Assembly (NCBI GenBank): GCA_947495975.1 | Contig: CANMBE010000008.1 | Location: 1-64,000 of the forward strand | Reading direction: 5' to 3' | Origin: Ignavibacteria bacterium | GTDB taxonomy: Bacteria > Bacteroidota > Ignavibacteria > Kapaibacteriales > Kapaibacteriaceae | DNA length: 64,000 nt | Shown: one piece after another, positions 26,153 through 34,090 of the stretch | Layout of the letters: every line of letters starts with the position of its first letter | How positions within the stretch are numbered: position 1 is the first letter of the stretch | Translations under genes and position numbers: made by a program | The notes under the pieces: generated by a model | Seen by the model: the letters and a program-made list of their open reading frames with translations, nothing else | What the model was told of the DNA's origin: nothing | The model's database searches: none

Positions 26153-27046
26153 TTATCGAAGTCGCTTCACAAACAGCTTGGAACCAAGCCATATTCGAAG
26201 CGCTGTGACGATCTTGTGAACGGCATTTACGCGGATCCGATGTGTAAAAACACGGTAATCCTTTAACTCTATCTTTTCGAGCAAGCGGTAATAGATGGCA
26301 TCCATGATCTCGGCGGCTACCATGGTCATGCGCTCGTCTGGACGCAATAACGCACGCGCCTGATGGTAGCAGTCTCTGGCCCTCTGCGCCTGAAACTGCA
26401 TGAGGTCTACAAACCGCTCATCATAAATCTCGGCCTTCAGATCTTCTTCGGTATACTTAAACCGATCGAGATCTTCTTTTGGAATGTAGATGTAGCCACG
26501 ATCTTTGTCTTGCTTTACATCACGAAGAATGTTCGTGAGCTGCAAGGCATATCCAAGATTGATTGCGTATTGCCGTGTCTCTTCGTGACGGTATCCAAAA
26601 ATTTCAATGCTTATCAAGCCAACAACCGACGCTACACTGTAGCAATATTCCTTAAGCTCTGCAAAGGTCTCGTATCTGCGTTGCACAAGGTCGCGCTCAC
26701 ACCCATCAATAATTGCCAACAAATATTGCTTCGGAATTGCGAATCGTCTCACCACAACACCTAACGCCTCTATCGATGTCTTGCGCGGAACGTTTGAGGG
26801 GGCATACATCGCTTCAATCTCTGCACGCCACCATTGCAGCCGCTGACGTTTCTTGAGGATCACCTCGGGGTCAAGGGAAGGATCCTCATCTACGATGTCA
26901 TCTATTCGACGTGCAAATGCATACACCGTCCTGATTGCAACACGCTCTTCCTTGGGCAAAAACCCAAAAGAGTAGTGGAAGGACGTGCTACCCTTTGTGG
27001 TAAGCACCAATCCATCCTCAGCATCTGTATAGAGGTGCGTAGACAT
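26153..27046 (-). CDS. hpnD: Squalene/phytoene synthase family protein, HpnD-like
   Basis: A 297-residue trans-isoprenyl diphosphate synthase of the head-to-head type. Both Asp-rich motifs are present (RRIDDIVDEDPSLD and LTNILRDVKQDKDRGYIYIP). Together with the adjacent HpnC-like gene it fits the bacterial route farnesyl-PP to presqualene-PP (HpnD) to hydroxysqualene (HpnC) to squalene (HpnE). HpnE is not in the window. Phytoene synthase is the main alternative for this gene alone; the hpnC neighbour argues against it. The ATG at 27046 is five bases after octamer repeats. Confidence 0.82.
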   Translation of the reverse strand: MSTHLYTDAEDGLVLTTKGSTSFHYSFGFLPKEERVAIRTVYAFARRIDDIVDEDPSLDPEVILKKRQRLQWWRAEIEAMYAPSNVPRKTSIEALGVVVRRFAIPKQYLLAIIDGCERDLVQRRYETFAELKEYCYSVASVVGLISIEIFGYRHEETRQYAINLGYALQLTNILRDVKQDKDRGYIYIPKEDLDRFKYTEEDLKAEIYDERFVDLMQFQAQRARDCYHQARALLRPDERMTMVAAEIMDAIYYRLLEKIELKDYRVFTHRIRVNAVHKIVTALRIWLGSKLFVKRLR

Positions 27047-27051
27047 GAGGG

Positions 27052-27083
27052 CAAGTTACGGAGATACGGGGTTGCAGGGTTAC
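27052..27083. repeat. Four octamer repeats between hpnC and hpnD
   Basis: Minus strand: GTAACCCT, GCAACCCC, GTATCTCC, GTAACTTG (27083 down to 27052), then CCCTC and the hpnD ATG. They follow a perfect ten-base-pair inverted repeat (27089-27110) after five bases. Closely similar in order and ending to the element at 25597-25655. Confidence 0.85.
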
Positions 27084-27088
27084 AAGTC

Positions 27089-27110
27089 GCGCGATAGCGT
27101 GCTATCGCGC
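27089..27110. other. Perfect 10-bp inverted repeat over the hpnC stop codon
   Basis: GCGCGATAGC (27089-27098) and GCTATCGCGC (27101-27110) are separated by two bases. The hpnC TAG stop (27102-27104) lies inside the right arm. With a two-base spacer it could act as DNA (a protein site) or open a few pairs to make an RNA hairpin. No T-tract follows. Confidence 0.7.
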
Positions 27111-27845
27111 CGGAATGATAGGTCTGCTCAATCTATCCTTCCTTCTTTCACACTTCCACAGCATTATCCGTCCACCGGCAATGATGGCGCGCAGTTCCAG
27201 GCGTATGCGCCAGGAGCGGGCGTAGCCGACAACACTAGCCCCCTGATCGAAGAGTGCGCGTGTGCGACGTATAACTTCTGCATCATCCAATGGAAGGTAG
27301 GCTCTGCCTCGCGCGAGATCTATGCCGAGGTCTTGCAAGAAGTTTGTTATCTGAAGCGCGGTACAGATGGCATTGCTTGCTTCAATTGCTTCTGCCGGGG
27401 GCTCATCGCCAGCGTAGTCTAGGCGCAAAAAAAGTTCACCTACGGGGTTTGCTGAGTTACTGCAATACGCTAGCAGGTGCTCCCACGTTGTTGGCGCTAC
27501 AAAATTCACGTCGCTACGAAATGCAGCGAGTAGACGGAGGAAGAGATCAAGAGGCAACCGTGCCGTTGCAATAGTATCATGCAAGGCGATGAAGACCTGG
27601 TCTTCGGATACGTTAACAACACCCTGCAACTTCAGCTCTAGGAGATTGAGTGCATCAAGACGCGCTTGGTCGTTTGTTGTCCATGGCTCATCTGCAATAT
27701 CATCTGCTAGACGCGAGAATGCATAGATAGCAAAAAGGTGCTTGCGCATCTTATGAGGCACAAGCACCGATGCTACGGGAAAATTTTCGTAATGGCTCTT
27801 GGCCACCTTTTCGCAATGAGCATAGGCCTCATCAACGGAAATCAT
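27102..27845 (-). CDS. hpnC: Squalene/phytoene synthase family protein, HpnC-like
   Basis: A 247-residue paralogue of the next gene. It has AFSRLADDIADEPW (first Asp motif), the HpnC-typical YCSNSANPVGELFLRL, and TNFLQDLGIDLARGRAYLPL (second motif). HpnC converts presqualene diphosphate to hydroxysqualene. It is somewhat shorter than usual, but the C-terminal ...DRLSRPIIPAR still lines up with the family end, so I do not call it truncated. It starts one base after the PpiD-like stop and ends inside an inverted repeat. The products, squalene or hopanoids, would modify membranes. Confidence 0.84.
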   Translation of the reverse strand: MISVDEAYAHCEKVAKSHYENFPVASVLVPHKMRKHLFAIYAFSRLADDIADEPWTTNDQARLDALNLLELKLQGVVNVSEDQVFIALHDTIATARLPLDLFLRLLAAFRSDVNFVAPTTWEHLLAYCSNSANPVGELFLRLDYAGDEPPAEAIEASNAICTALQITNFLQDLGIDLARGRAYLPLDDAEVIRRTRALFDQGASVVGYARSWRIRLELRAIIAGGRIMLWKCERRKDRLSRPIIPAR

Positions 27846-27846
27846 A

Positions 27847-29985
27847 TTAGTCGTTGCGTTTGTTACGCAGGTCCTCGATTTCGGAATTGTCCTTGATCTT
27901 TTGGAACCATGCAGAGAAAGCTTGGTTGCGAACCTTGTTCGATTGGCTCTGCATGACTGCCTTGCGGTCTGCGATGAACTGCTTCATATCGGCATCAACA
28001 CGATTGAGCACCTTGATGATAAACCACGCACGTTCGCCACGCACAGCACCGGTTGTTGAACCTGGCTGAGTAGAAAATACTTTTGCAGTTGCAAGATACT
28101 CACCGCCAAAACCTGTGAGCGATCCGTTGTTCTTTACGCCACTTTGGTTAACAATTGTTACGGAGGAATCAGTACCAAAGTTTGCTGCAACTTGTTCTGC
28201 ACGTGTCTTGAGATAGTCCAGCTTCTTGCGCTGCAGAAGTATGCTCTTGATCTTGTCCTTCATATCATCAAAAGGCTTGATGCCTACGTCGCGCGCGTCA
28301 GAAACTTGCGCTACAACTGTGCCGTAGTATTTTACATCCTTGCGCACAACATCGCCCTTGTCGCTTTCAAAAGCCCATGATGTAAGCTCACGCGAGGAGA
28401 GAACAGGGGAGTCACTTGTGAAAAGGGGTGATTCTTGCACAGGAATTTTATAGGTCTTGGCAACAGAATCAAGGACGCTTCCGTTTGCAATATCATCTGC
28501 AATCTTTTGCGCCCTTGCCATTGTCTGTTGCTTTGTTGCAGCAGAAATAACCGGCTTAAGCACGATCTGAGAAAACTTCAGTTCGGTTGTCTGTCTGTCC
28601 GTTACCTTTATGATGTGGTAACCAAACTGTGTTTCAACTGGACCAAGCACATCGCCCGTACCAACACCAGCAGCAAAGACAGCATTCTCAAACTCGGGAA
28701 CCATACGCCCCTTAGCAAAGAAGTTGAGATCTCCACCTTGCTTTGCTGATCCTGGATCTTGTGAGTATGTGCTTGCAAGCACAGCAAAATCTTCGCCCTT
28801 CTTTGCACGAGCATAAATCTTGTTGGCTTCTGCTTTAGCAGAATCTTTATTTGATCCAAATTGCAAGAGGACGTGCGATGCGCGCACGACGGGAGTGATG
28901 CCTTCTTGACGTCCATCGAGGCGGAAGTAGATAATGCCAGCAGCGGTGTTGAGTGGTCCGAACACATCGCCAATATTCATGGAACTAAGCACAGTGGCCG
29001 TCATCGGCTCGATTTGGCTCAGTGGCGTGAAGGATGTTGTTACACCGTTGTACGTGGACATTTCAATGGTGAACGCGCTATCTCTCTGTGTAGGTGTAGC
29101 AAGCGCAGCAAAGGATTCTGCCAACCGCTGTGAGCGTTTCGCCGCGGTCAGTGTGTCTTTGAGAGACGGAAGTTGTGGGAAGACTACGTACTTGATAGCG
29201 CGTGACTTCTTTTGAAGGTAGAACTCTTTGTTCTTCTCGTAATACGCCTTCATCTCTTCGTCCGAAACCTTTACCGCGTTATCAGGCGCGCCATCAATTG
29301 AGAGGGCAACAAACTGTAGATCTGCTGTGCCGTTATCATTCTTGTATTGCACTTCGGCAGCGGCGTATGATGGCACGCTGGCTGCAGCACCCACGGCTGA
29401 TGCCAAGGTTTGCTGCATCATCTGTGAACGCAGACCATCTTCGATGTCAAAGAGTGTCTTCTTCCACTGTGCTACCTGACGGTCTACGTCTTCTTGTGGC
29501 ACTTTTTGTGCTGCTAACATCTCACCCATACGGTCGGGGTTTGTTACAAGCTCCTGATACAGCCTCTTATCGAACTGTCCTGTTGAGTCTTTAAAGAACT
29601 GGAGCTGCTCAGGTGGGTTAATCACCATCACGTCTATGATCTGCTGCGGCGTTACAACAACACCAAGCTTTGCAGCCTGCTGCTTACGAAGAAGCTCGTT
29701 CACCATTTCGTCATAGACCTGTTGGCGCACTGTCTCGTCATCAATCTCCTGCGTAGGATTCTGCTGGCGTTGCGACTCCACGACGTCGCGAACGCGACGC
29801 TCGTAATCGGCCAACGTGATGCGGTCCCCATTCACCGTGGCTATTTCCACGTTTTCAGGCGATTTGCGAGAGTTCTTAATGGTATCGCAGCTCGAATCTT
29901 GGATTACCATGAAGGCAACAAAGAGCACGGCTACGGAGCCGAGGAAATACGGGCTGACTTGACGAATCTTGGAAATGGCACCCAT
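27847..29985 (-). CDS. PpiD/SurA-like periplasmic peptidyl-prolyl isomerase
   Basis: A 712-residue protein with an N-terminal membrane anchor (SPYFLGSVAVLFVAFMVIQ), a SurA-N-like chaperone region (VNGDRITLADYERRV, VYDEMVNELLRKQQA), and a clear parvulin domain (VRASHVLLQFG, YARAKKGEDFAVLASTYSQD, GGDLNFFAKGRMVPEFE, TQFGYHIIKVTDR). A second, degenerate parvulin-like region may follow. It should sit on the periplasmic face of the inner membrane and assist folding of exported proteins, which suits the T9SS cargo in this window. It is the first gene of the minus-strand run leading to hpnC and hpnD. ppiD is the closest symbol. Confidence 0.88.
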   Translation of the reverse strand: MGAISKIRQVSPYFLGSVAVLFVAFMVIQDSSCDTIKNSRKSPENVEIATVNGDRITLADYERRVRDVVESQRQQNPTQEIDDETVRQQVYDEMVNELLRKQQAAKLGVVVTPQQIIDVMVINPPEQLQFFKDSTGQFDKRLYQELVTNPDRMGEMLAAQKVPQEDVDRQVAQWKKTLFDIEDGLRSQMMQQTLASAVGAAASVPSYAAAEVQYKNDNGTADLQFVALSIDGAPDNAVKVSDEEMKAYYEKNKEFYLQKKSRAIKYVVFPQLPSLKDTLTAAKRSQRLAESFAALATPTQRDSAFTIEMSTYNGVTTSFTPLSQIEPMTATVLSSMNIGDVFGPLNTAAGIIYFRLDGRQEGITPVVRASHVLLQFGSNKDSAKAEANKIYARAKKGEDFAVLASTYSQDPGSAKQGGDLNFFAKGRMVPEFENAVFAAGVGTGDVLGPVETQFGYHIIKVTDRQTTELKFSQIVLKPVISAATKQQTMARAQKIADDIANGSVLDSVAKTYKIPVQESPLFTSDSPVLSSRELTSWAFESDKGDVVRKDVKYYGTVVAQVSDARDVGIKPFDDMKDKIKSILLQRKKLDYLKTRAEQVAANFGTDSSVTIVNQSGVKNNGSLTGFGGEYLATAKVFSTQPGSTTGAVRGERAWFIIKVLNRVDADMKQFIADRKAVMQSQSNKVRNQAFSAWFQKIKDNSEIEDLRNKRND

Positions 29986-30047
29986 TGTGGGTAGTCCTCT
30001 AGTCTATTAACGATCGATAAATTGGTTCTTGTCTTTGAGGCAAGCTC

Positions 30048-30055
30048 CAAATATA
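30048..30055 (-). promoter_or_regulatory. Putative promoter for the PpiD-like gene and hpn run
   Basis: TATATTTG (minus strand) is an exact TAnnTTTG box, with TTG (30074-30072) 16 bases upstream as a possible -33 element. It lies 62 bases before the ATG at 29985. This is one of the few boxes here with both elements. Confidence 0.5.
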
Positions 30056-30098
30056 CGGTGTAGGGCGTTCTCAATGTGTCTCGTTGGTAACTTGTGCC

Positions 30099-30971
30099 AT
30101 GGCTATTCAAAGACTCGAGCCACATGAGCTCAGTCTCCGCTTTGTCCCAGCCAAGGACGTAGCACTGCATGAGGAGACAGATTCGGCGCGCGTACACCGC
30201 ATTCGTGCGGCGCTCGATAACGATGGCGTCCTGCGTAACCCTCCAATTGTAGGTAAGGGGCTTACCGACACGCCCCATGTGGTACTCGATGGTGCAACGC
30301 GAACCACTGCATTAAAACTCATGGGGGCTCGAGACATCCTCATTCAAGAAGTACCGTATGGTGGAGAAGATGGAGTGCAGGTGCAGGCGTGGTATCACGT
30401 TTTGCCAGCGATAGCAGCCCAAAGAGTTGTCAATTCCATCGAAAATGGCCTCCACCCAGTAAGCTTTGTAGAGCGCACCACACTTGAGCACGCTACAGAA
30501 GCACTTCAAAATTTTGAACTACATGCTCCCGGTAGAGCCTGTGCGGCCATCGTTCGTGGTGAGGATGATGTGCTGTTGTTGTATCCCGCGGGACCAGACA
30601 TTTCTACACCGCAGGTGCTTAGAGAGCTTGTGGCTCTCTACGGCGGGAGTGGTGAGATCTATCGTATCGTTCACGAAGATCTTATCTCTACAGTTCGCGG
30701 TGCATCGGAATGTCCAGCCATTGTGATGTTTCCATCTTTCACAGCCGAAAACATTGTCTACTCCGCAAAACACAGTGACTTCCTACCGGCGGGCATCACA
30801 CGTCACATCATTCCCGGTAGAGCTTTGAATCTCAATATTTCGTTGCATCTCTTGATGGCAACCACATCCATTGAAGAGAAAAATCAATGGTTGCAAGACG
30901 TCATCACGTCCAAGATCCTTGCTCGAAAAGTCCGATATTATCACGAGCCCGTTTTTGTATTCGATGACTAG
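30099..30971 (+). CDS. ParB/SbnI/SerK-like domain protein
   Basis: A 290-residue protein. The first ~110 residues have the ParB/sulfiredoxin-like fold as seen in SbnI and the archaeal serine kinase SerK: RVHRIRAALDNDGVLRNPP, then VVLDGATRTTALKLMGARDI. The rest (FVERTTLEHATEALQNFE, LYPAGPDISTPQVLREL, GITRHIIPGRALNLNIS) fits the long form of that group. SbnI and SerK make O-phosphoserine from free serine, so a small-molecule kinase is as likely as DNA binding. The start at 30099 (MAIQRLEPHEL) is preferred over one five codons upstream. It is seven bases before the MBL hydrolase, in a three-gene unit. Confidence 0.65.
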   Translation: MAIQRLEPHELSLRFVPAKDVALHEETDSARVHRIRAALDNDGVLRNPPIVGKGLTDTPHVVLDGATRTTALKLMGARDILIQEVPYGGEDGVQVQAWYHVLPAIAAQRVVNSIENGLHPVSFVERTTLEHATEALQNFELHAPGRACAAIVRGEDDVLLLYPAGPDISTPQVLRELVALYGGSGEIYRIVHEDLISTVRGASECPAIVMFPSFTAENIVYSAKHSDFLPAGITRHIIPGRALNLNISLHLLMATTSIEEKNQWLQDVITSKILARKVRYYHEPVFVFDD

Positions 30972-30977
30972 AGAACC

Positions 30978-31823
30978 ATGATTACAATTGGACCATATTC
31001 GATTTCGCTTTTGGAAACATGCCGTTTTGGCCTCGATGGAGGTGCCATGTTTGGCGTCGTCCCAAAGACGTTATGGGAGCGAGCATATGCACCGGCAGAT
31101 ACAAAGAACCGTATTCCTATGGCAGCAAAAGTGATGCTCCTGAGGTCTGCAGATAGAAATATCCTTGTCGATACAGGCAACAGCCCGTTTATGTCCAGCA
31201 AGCTCCAAGACATCTACGGCATCACATTCGCAGACTACACCATTGATGCTTCGCTTGCCACACATGGTCTCTCGCCAAATGATATCACTGATGTTATCCT
31301 CACGCACTTGCACTTCGATCATGTAGGGGGCGCGGTTCTTGAGGACGGATCGCCACGGTTTCCCAATGCACGGTATTCTGTGCAACGCGAGCATTATGCA
31401 TGGGCATGTGCGCCTACGGAAAAAGATCGCGCGTCGTTTATCCCTGAAATGTATCAACCGCTTTTTGAGCGCGAACTCATTGACCTACTTGATGGGCCTG
31501 GAGAGTTATTCCCCGGCATTCATGTTGAGCCTCATTATGGCCACACGCAAGCAATGCAATCAGTACGTGTGAGCGACGGAAGCACATCGCTCTTGTATCC
31601 AGCAGATCTTATGCCTACGAGCGCACACGTGCCAGTGCCGTATGTGATGGGGTACGATAACCATCCACTGATTACAATTGCTGAAAAGAAAAAACTACTT
31701 CCTCGCGTTATCGAAGAAGAGTGGATCGTGGTTTTTGAACACGATGCATTACGTGACGCCTCACGAGTTATCATGGGTGATAAGGGGCCAATGTTATCCG
31801 CACCGATTGTCCTGACTACATGA
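30978..31823 (+). CDS. MBL-fold metallo-hydrolase
   Basis: A 281-residue metallo-beta-lactamase-fold protein with the two-metal site intact: THLHFDHVGG (H110, H112, D114, H115), a later GHTQAM, YPADLMP and FEHDA. It resembles the lactonase/quorum-quenching-like and glyoxalase-II-like hydrolases of the group; substrate unknown. There is no signal peptide, so it is cytosolic. It overlaps the Rieske gene by four bases and follows the SbnI-like gene by six, implying a shared pathway. A TAGGGGGC motif lies directly in the metal-site codons (31324-31331). Confidence 0.85.
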   Translation: MITIGPYSISLLETCRFGLDGGAMFGVVPKTLWERAYAPADTKNRIPMAAKVMLLRSADRNILVDTGNSPFMSSKLQDIYGITFADYTIDASLATHGLSPNDITDVILTHLHFDHVGGAVLEDGSPRFPNARYSVQREHYAWACAPTEKDRASFIPEMYQPLFERELIDLLDGPGELFPGIHVEPHYGHTQAMQSVRVSDGSTSLLYPADLMPTSAHVPVPYVMGYDNHPLITIAEKKKLLPRVIEEEWIVVFEHDALRDASRVIMGDKGPMLSAPIVLTT

Positions 31824-32161
31824 TGCATGACCGTGTCATAAGAATCATTGACGGCATAGAATGGCTTCGCTTATGTAGGTCAATCGATGTGCAGGCGCGC
31901 AGAGGATTTCATGTTGAGGTAGACATTGAACTCGACCTTGCTCTCTTCCGCGTTGATGGCATTGTACGGTGTGTTACAAATGTGTGCCCACATAAACGCA
32001 TCGCTTTGATCTATGACGGCTTCGTAGAAAATGGCACAATCACATGCCCAATGCACGCATGGCAATTTGACATTTGCACAGGCCTCAACACCGCCGGCGG
32101 TGGAGGACTCAAGACGTATGAAGTGCGGGAGCGTGATGAATACGTCTGGTTAGTGGGATAG
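31820..32161 (+). CDS. Small Rieske [2Fe-2S] protein
   Basis: A 113-residue Rieske ferredoxin. Cluster ligands are C56-x-H58 (NVCPHKRIAL) and C76-x2-H79 (TCPMHAWQFD), with the usual hydrophobic strands around them and YEVRERDEYVWLV at the end. It has no membrane anchor and no oxygenase domain, so it is either a soluble electron carrier or a NirD-like subunit. The ATG overlaps the stop of the MBL hydrolase, which suggests the two work together. No oxygenase partner is seen. Confidence 0.88.
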   Translation: MMHDRVIRIIDGIEWLRLCRSIDVQARRGFHVEVDIELDLALFRVDGIVRCVTNVCPHKRIALIYDGFVENGTITCPMHAWQFDICTGLNTAGGGGLKTYEVRERDEYVWLVG

Positions 32162-32163
32162 TG

Positions 32164-32194
32164 GCAACGAACTAGCCAACTAACGAGTTACCCC
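32164..32194. repeat. Octamer-like repeat at the convergent Rieske/PASTA gene ends
   Basis: Minus strand reads GTAACTCG, TTAGTTGG, CTAGTTCG, TTGCCAC with an eight-base period. The region overlaps the end of the PASTA gene. GTTAGT...ACTAAC and TGGC...GCCA in the same stretch can pair, so it may also act as a shared 3' hairpin. Confidence 0.5.
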
Positions 32195-32902
32195 AATATC
32201 AACCAGAGATCCCAATGCCACCGCGCTATCGGCAGGCGGGGTTTGAGAGAGAATGATACCGGGATCAAACGCACTGGATTCTTTTTCAGTGATCGAACCA
32301 AGAGAAAGTCCGGCGCTGAGGAGAACGTTCCGTGCTTCATCAAGTGAGAGACCAACGAGTGAAGGAATGCGGACGCTGTTATTGCCGCGAGAGACAACAA
32401 CATTAATAATGCCATCAGCGGGAATCTCTGCTCCGGAAGGGATACCTTGCGCTGCTATGCGATCGATTGAAACTTCATTATGAGGTTCATAGGTTACATC
32501 ACCCAGCACTAGACCAACGCGCAAGAGCACGAGACGAGCATCGCGAACCGACATACCATAAAGCGATGGCACACGAATGGTGCGCATGCCCTTACTCACC
32601 GTCAGGTAGATGCGCCGGCCTTTTTTTACAGTTGCGTCTGCATACGGTAGTTGCGACATCACGGCGCCTCTTGCCGCAGTGGCGCTGTTCTGCTCGCGCG
32701 GCTCCATGACGGCAAGCCCGGCATCTTGCAGCATACGGGTTGCTGTGGCAACATTTTTTCCTACAACGCTTGGAACAGTAATCGTATCAGTGAACGATAC
32801 AGTCCATGGTAAAAGCATTTGGTCTACAATCAGGCCAATGAGGAGCAAAGCTGCTAATGCAACTCCTCCAATGACTCCAATTTTACGCCATGTCCAATTC
32901 AT
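32180..32902 (-). CDS. Membrane-anchored PASTA-repeat protein
   Basis: A 240-residue protein: a short cytosolic N-terminus, one transmembrane helix (GVIGGVALAALLLIGLIV), then three PASTA domains (VPSVVGKNVATATRMLQDAG, VPSLYGMSVRDARLVLLRVG, IPSLVGLSLDEARNVLLSAG). PASTA domains bind peptidoglycan stem peptides or lipid II, usually on Ser/Thr kinases or PBPs; here neither is attached. It probably reads or organises cell wall in the periplasm. The ATG at 32902 directly precedes the membrane helix. TATCTTCG (32914-32907), one mismatch from the -7 box, ends four bases before it. Confidence 0.88.
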   Translation of the reverse strand: MNWTWRKIGVIGGVALAALLLIGLIVDQMLLPWTVSFTDTITVPSVVGKNVATATRMLQDAGLAVMEPREQNSATAARGAVMSQLPYADATVKKGRRIYLTVSKGMRTIRVPSLYGMSVRDARLVLLRVGLVLGDVTYEPHNEVSIDRIAAQGIPSGAEIPADGIINVVVSRGNNSVRIPSLVGLSLDEARNVLLSAGLSLGSITEKESSAFDPGIILSQTPPADSAVALGSLVDIGVTR

Positions 32903-33039
32903 GGTACGAAGATAGGGCAAGTTCGCTTTGAGCCACACGGTGAGTGAGTGCTCTCAGCATGCTCAACGTGGTTGGTGTCTTCAATATTTATGAATGTGAA
33001 GAAATCGCATAGGAAGGTTATCCCGTCATATCTTGCGGC

Positions 33040-34017
33040 ATGTCTGTCCCTGAAAACATCCTCGTCTCGATGAACGCTTCCCGAAACGCAGTCATTACGG
33101 CGCACATCAATCCTGATGGTGATGCCGTGGGCTCAACGCTGGGGCTATGGCATCTTTTGCGCACTATGGGATGCAATGCAACAGTTGTATTGCCCAATGC
33201 AGCCCCTTCCAATCTCATGTGGATGGAAGGGTCTTCAGAGATAGTGGTGTTTGGTGATGACGCGAAAAGGATCATGGCTGATGCCGACACAATTTTTGTG
33301 CTTGATCTTAACGCCATCTCGCGACTTGGCGAGATAGGCGTTGCCATTCAGTCTTCGGCTGCCACGATTGTAAACATAGATCATCATACCTTTCCAGAGG
33401 ACTTTGCCTCTGCTGCGTGGGTAGATGTGGATGCATGTTCAACGGGAATAATGATTGCAATGTGCGCTGATGCTTTGAATGCATTTACGCCTGCAATGGC
33501 CATGTGTCTCTACACGGGCATTATGACAGATACGGGATCGTTCCGTTTTCCGCGCACAACATCGCACGTCCATCGCATGGTAGCCAAACTCATTGATGAG
33601 GGGGCTGACCCTGTCCGCTCATTTGATGAAGTAATGAACCGCGGATCCATAGCGAGGACTCGACTTCTCGGAATAGCACTCAGCACTATGAGTATCTATG
33701 CAGATGGCGCGCTGTGTACAATGGTTGTGCGAGGGGCGGATATGCTTGCTCATGAATGCGCCACGGAAGATGTAGAGGGATTTGTTTCACAGACCCTTGC
33801 ACTTCACGGTGTAAAGATTGGCATTCTCTTTGTTGAATTAGAAAACGAAACGAAGTGTTCCTTCCGCTCAAAGGGCACTACCTACGTCCGCGATCTGGCG
33901 GCACAGTATGGCGGTGGTGGGCATGTCTATGCCGCAGGAGCGCGTGTAAAGGGTCGCCACTTCGATGAGGTTGTAGAAGAGATAACGGCCAAGGCAATAG
34001 ACGCACTAACGAAATGA
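33040..34017 (+). CDS. nrnA: DHH/DHHA1 phosphoesterase (NrnA-like nanoRNase / pAp phosphatase)
   Basis: A 325-residue protein of the RecJ-like DHH family. N-terminal metal motifs are THINPDGDAVGS-like (AHINPDGDAVGS), a central VLDLN, NIDHH at the DHH position and TGIMTDTGSF; the C-terminal DHHA1 domain has AAQYGGGGHVYAAGA. NrnA degrades two- to five-nucleotide RNAs and dephosphorylates 3'-phosphoadenosine 5'-phosphate. Length matches NrnA. TATCTTGC (33029-33036), an imperfect -7 box, ends three bases before the ATG, as at several other genes here. Confidence 0.9.
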   Translation: MSVPENILVSMNASRNAVITAHINPDGDAVGSTLGLWHLLRTMGCNATVVLPNAAPSNLMWMEGSSEIVVFGDDAKRIMADADTIFVLDLNAISRLGEIGVAIQSSAATIVNIDHHTFPEDFASAAWVDVDACSTGIMIAMCADALNAFTPAMAMCLYTGIMTDTGSFRFPRTTSHVHRMVAKLIDEGADPVRSFDEVMNRGSIARTRLLGIALSTMSIYADGALCTMVVRGADMLAHECATEDVEGFVSQTLALHGVKIGILFVELENETKCSFRSKGTTYVRDLAAQYGGGGHVYAAGARVKGRHFDEVVEEITAKAIDALTK

Positions 34018-34090
34018 TGCCTGACCAGCAGCCCCTCAAGCGCAGCGCGTGATCACGGGCAGGAGGGTGAGGTCAACTACCACATCACCG

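Noticed and set aside
27102-27300. Possible frameshift or truncation at the hpnC C-terminus
   Set aside because: The last residues (RLSRPII) still align with the expected family end, so no disruption is needed.
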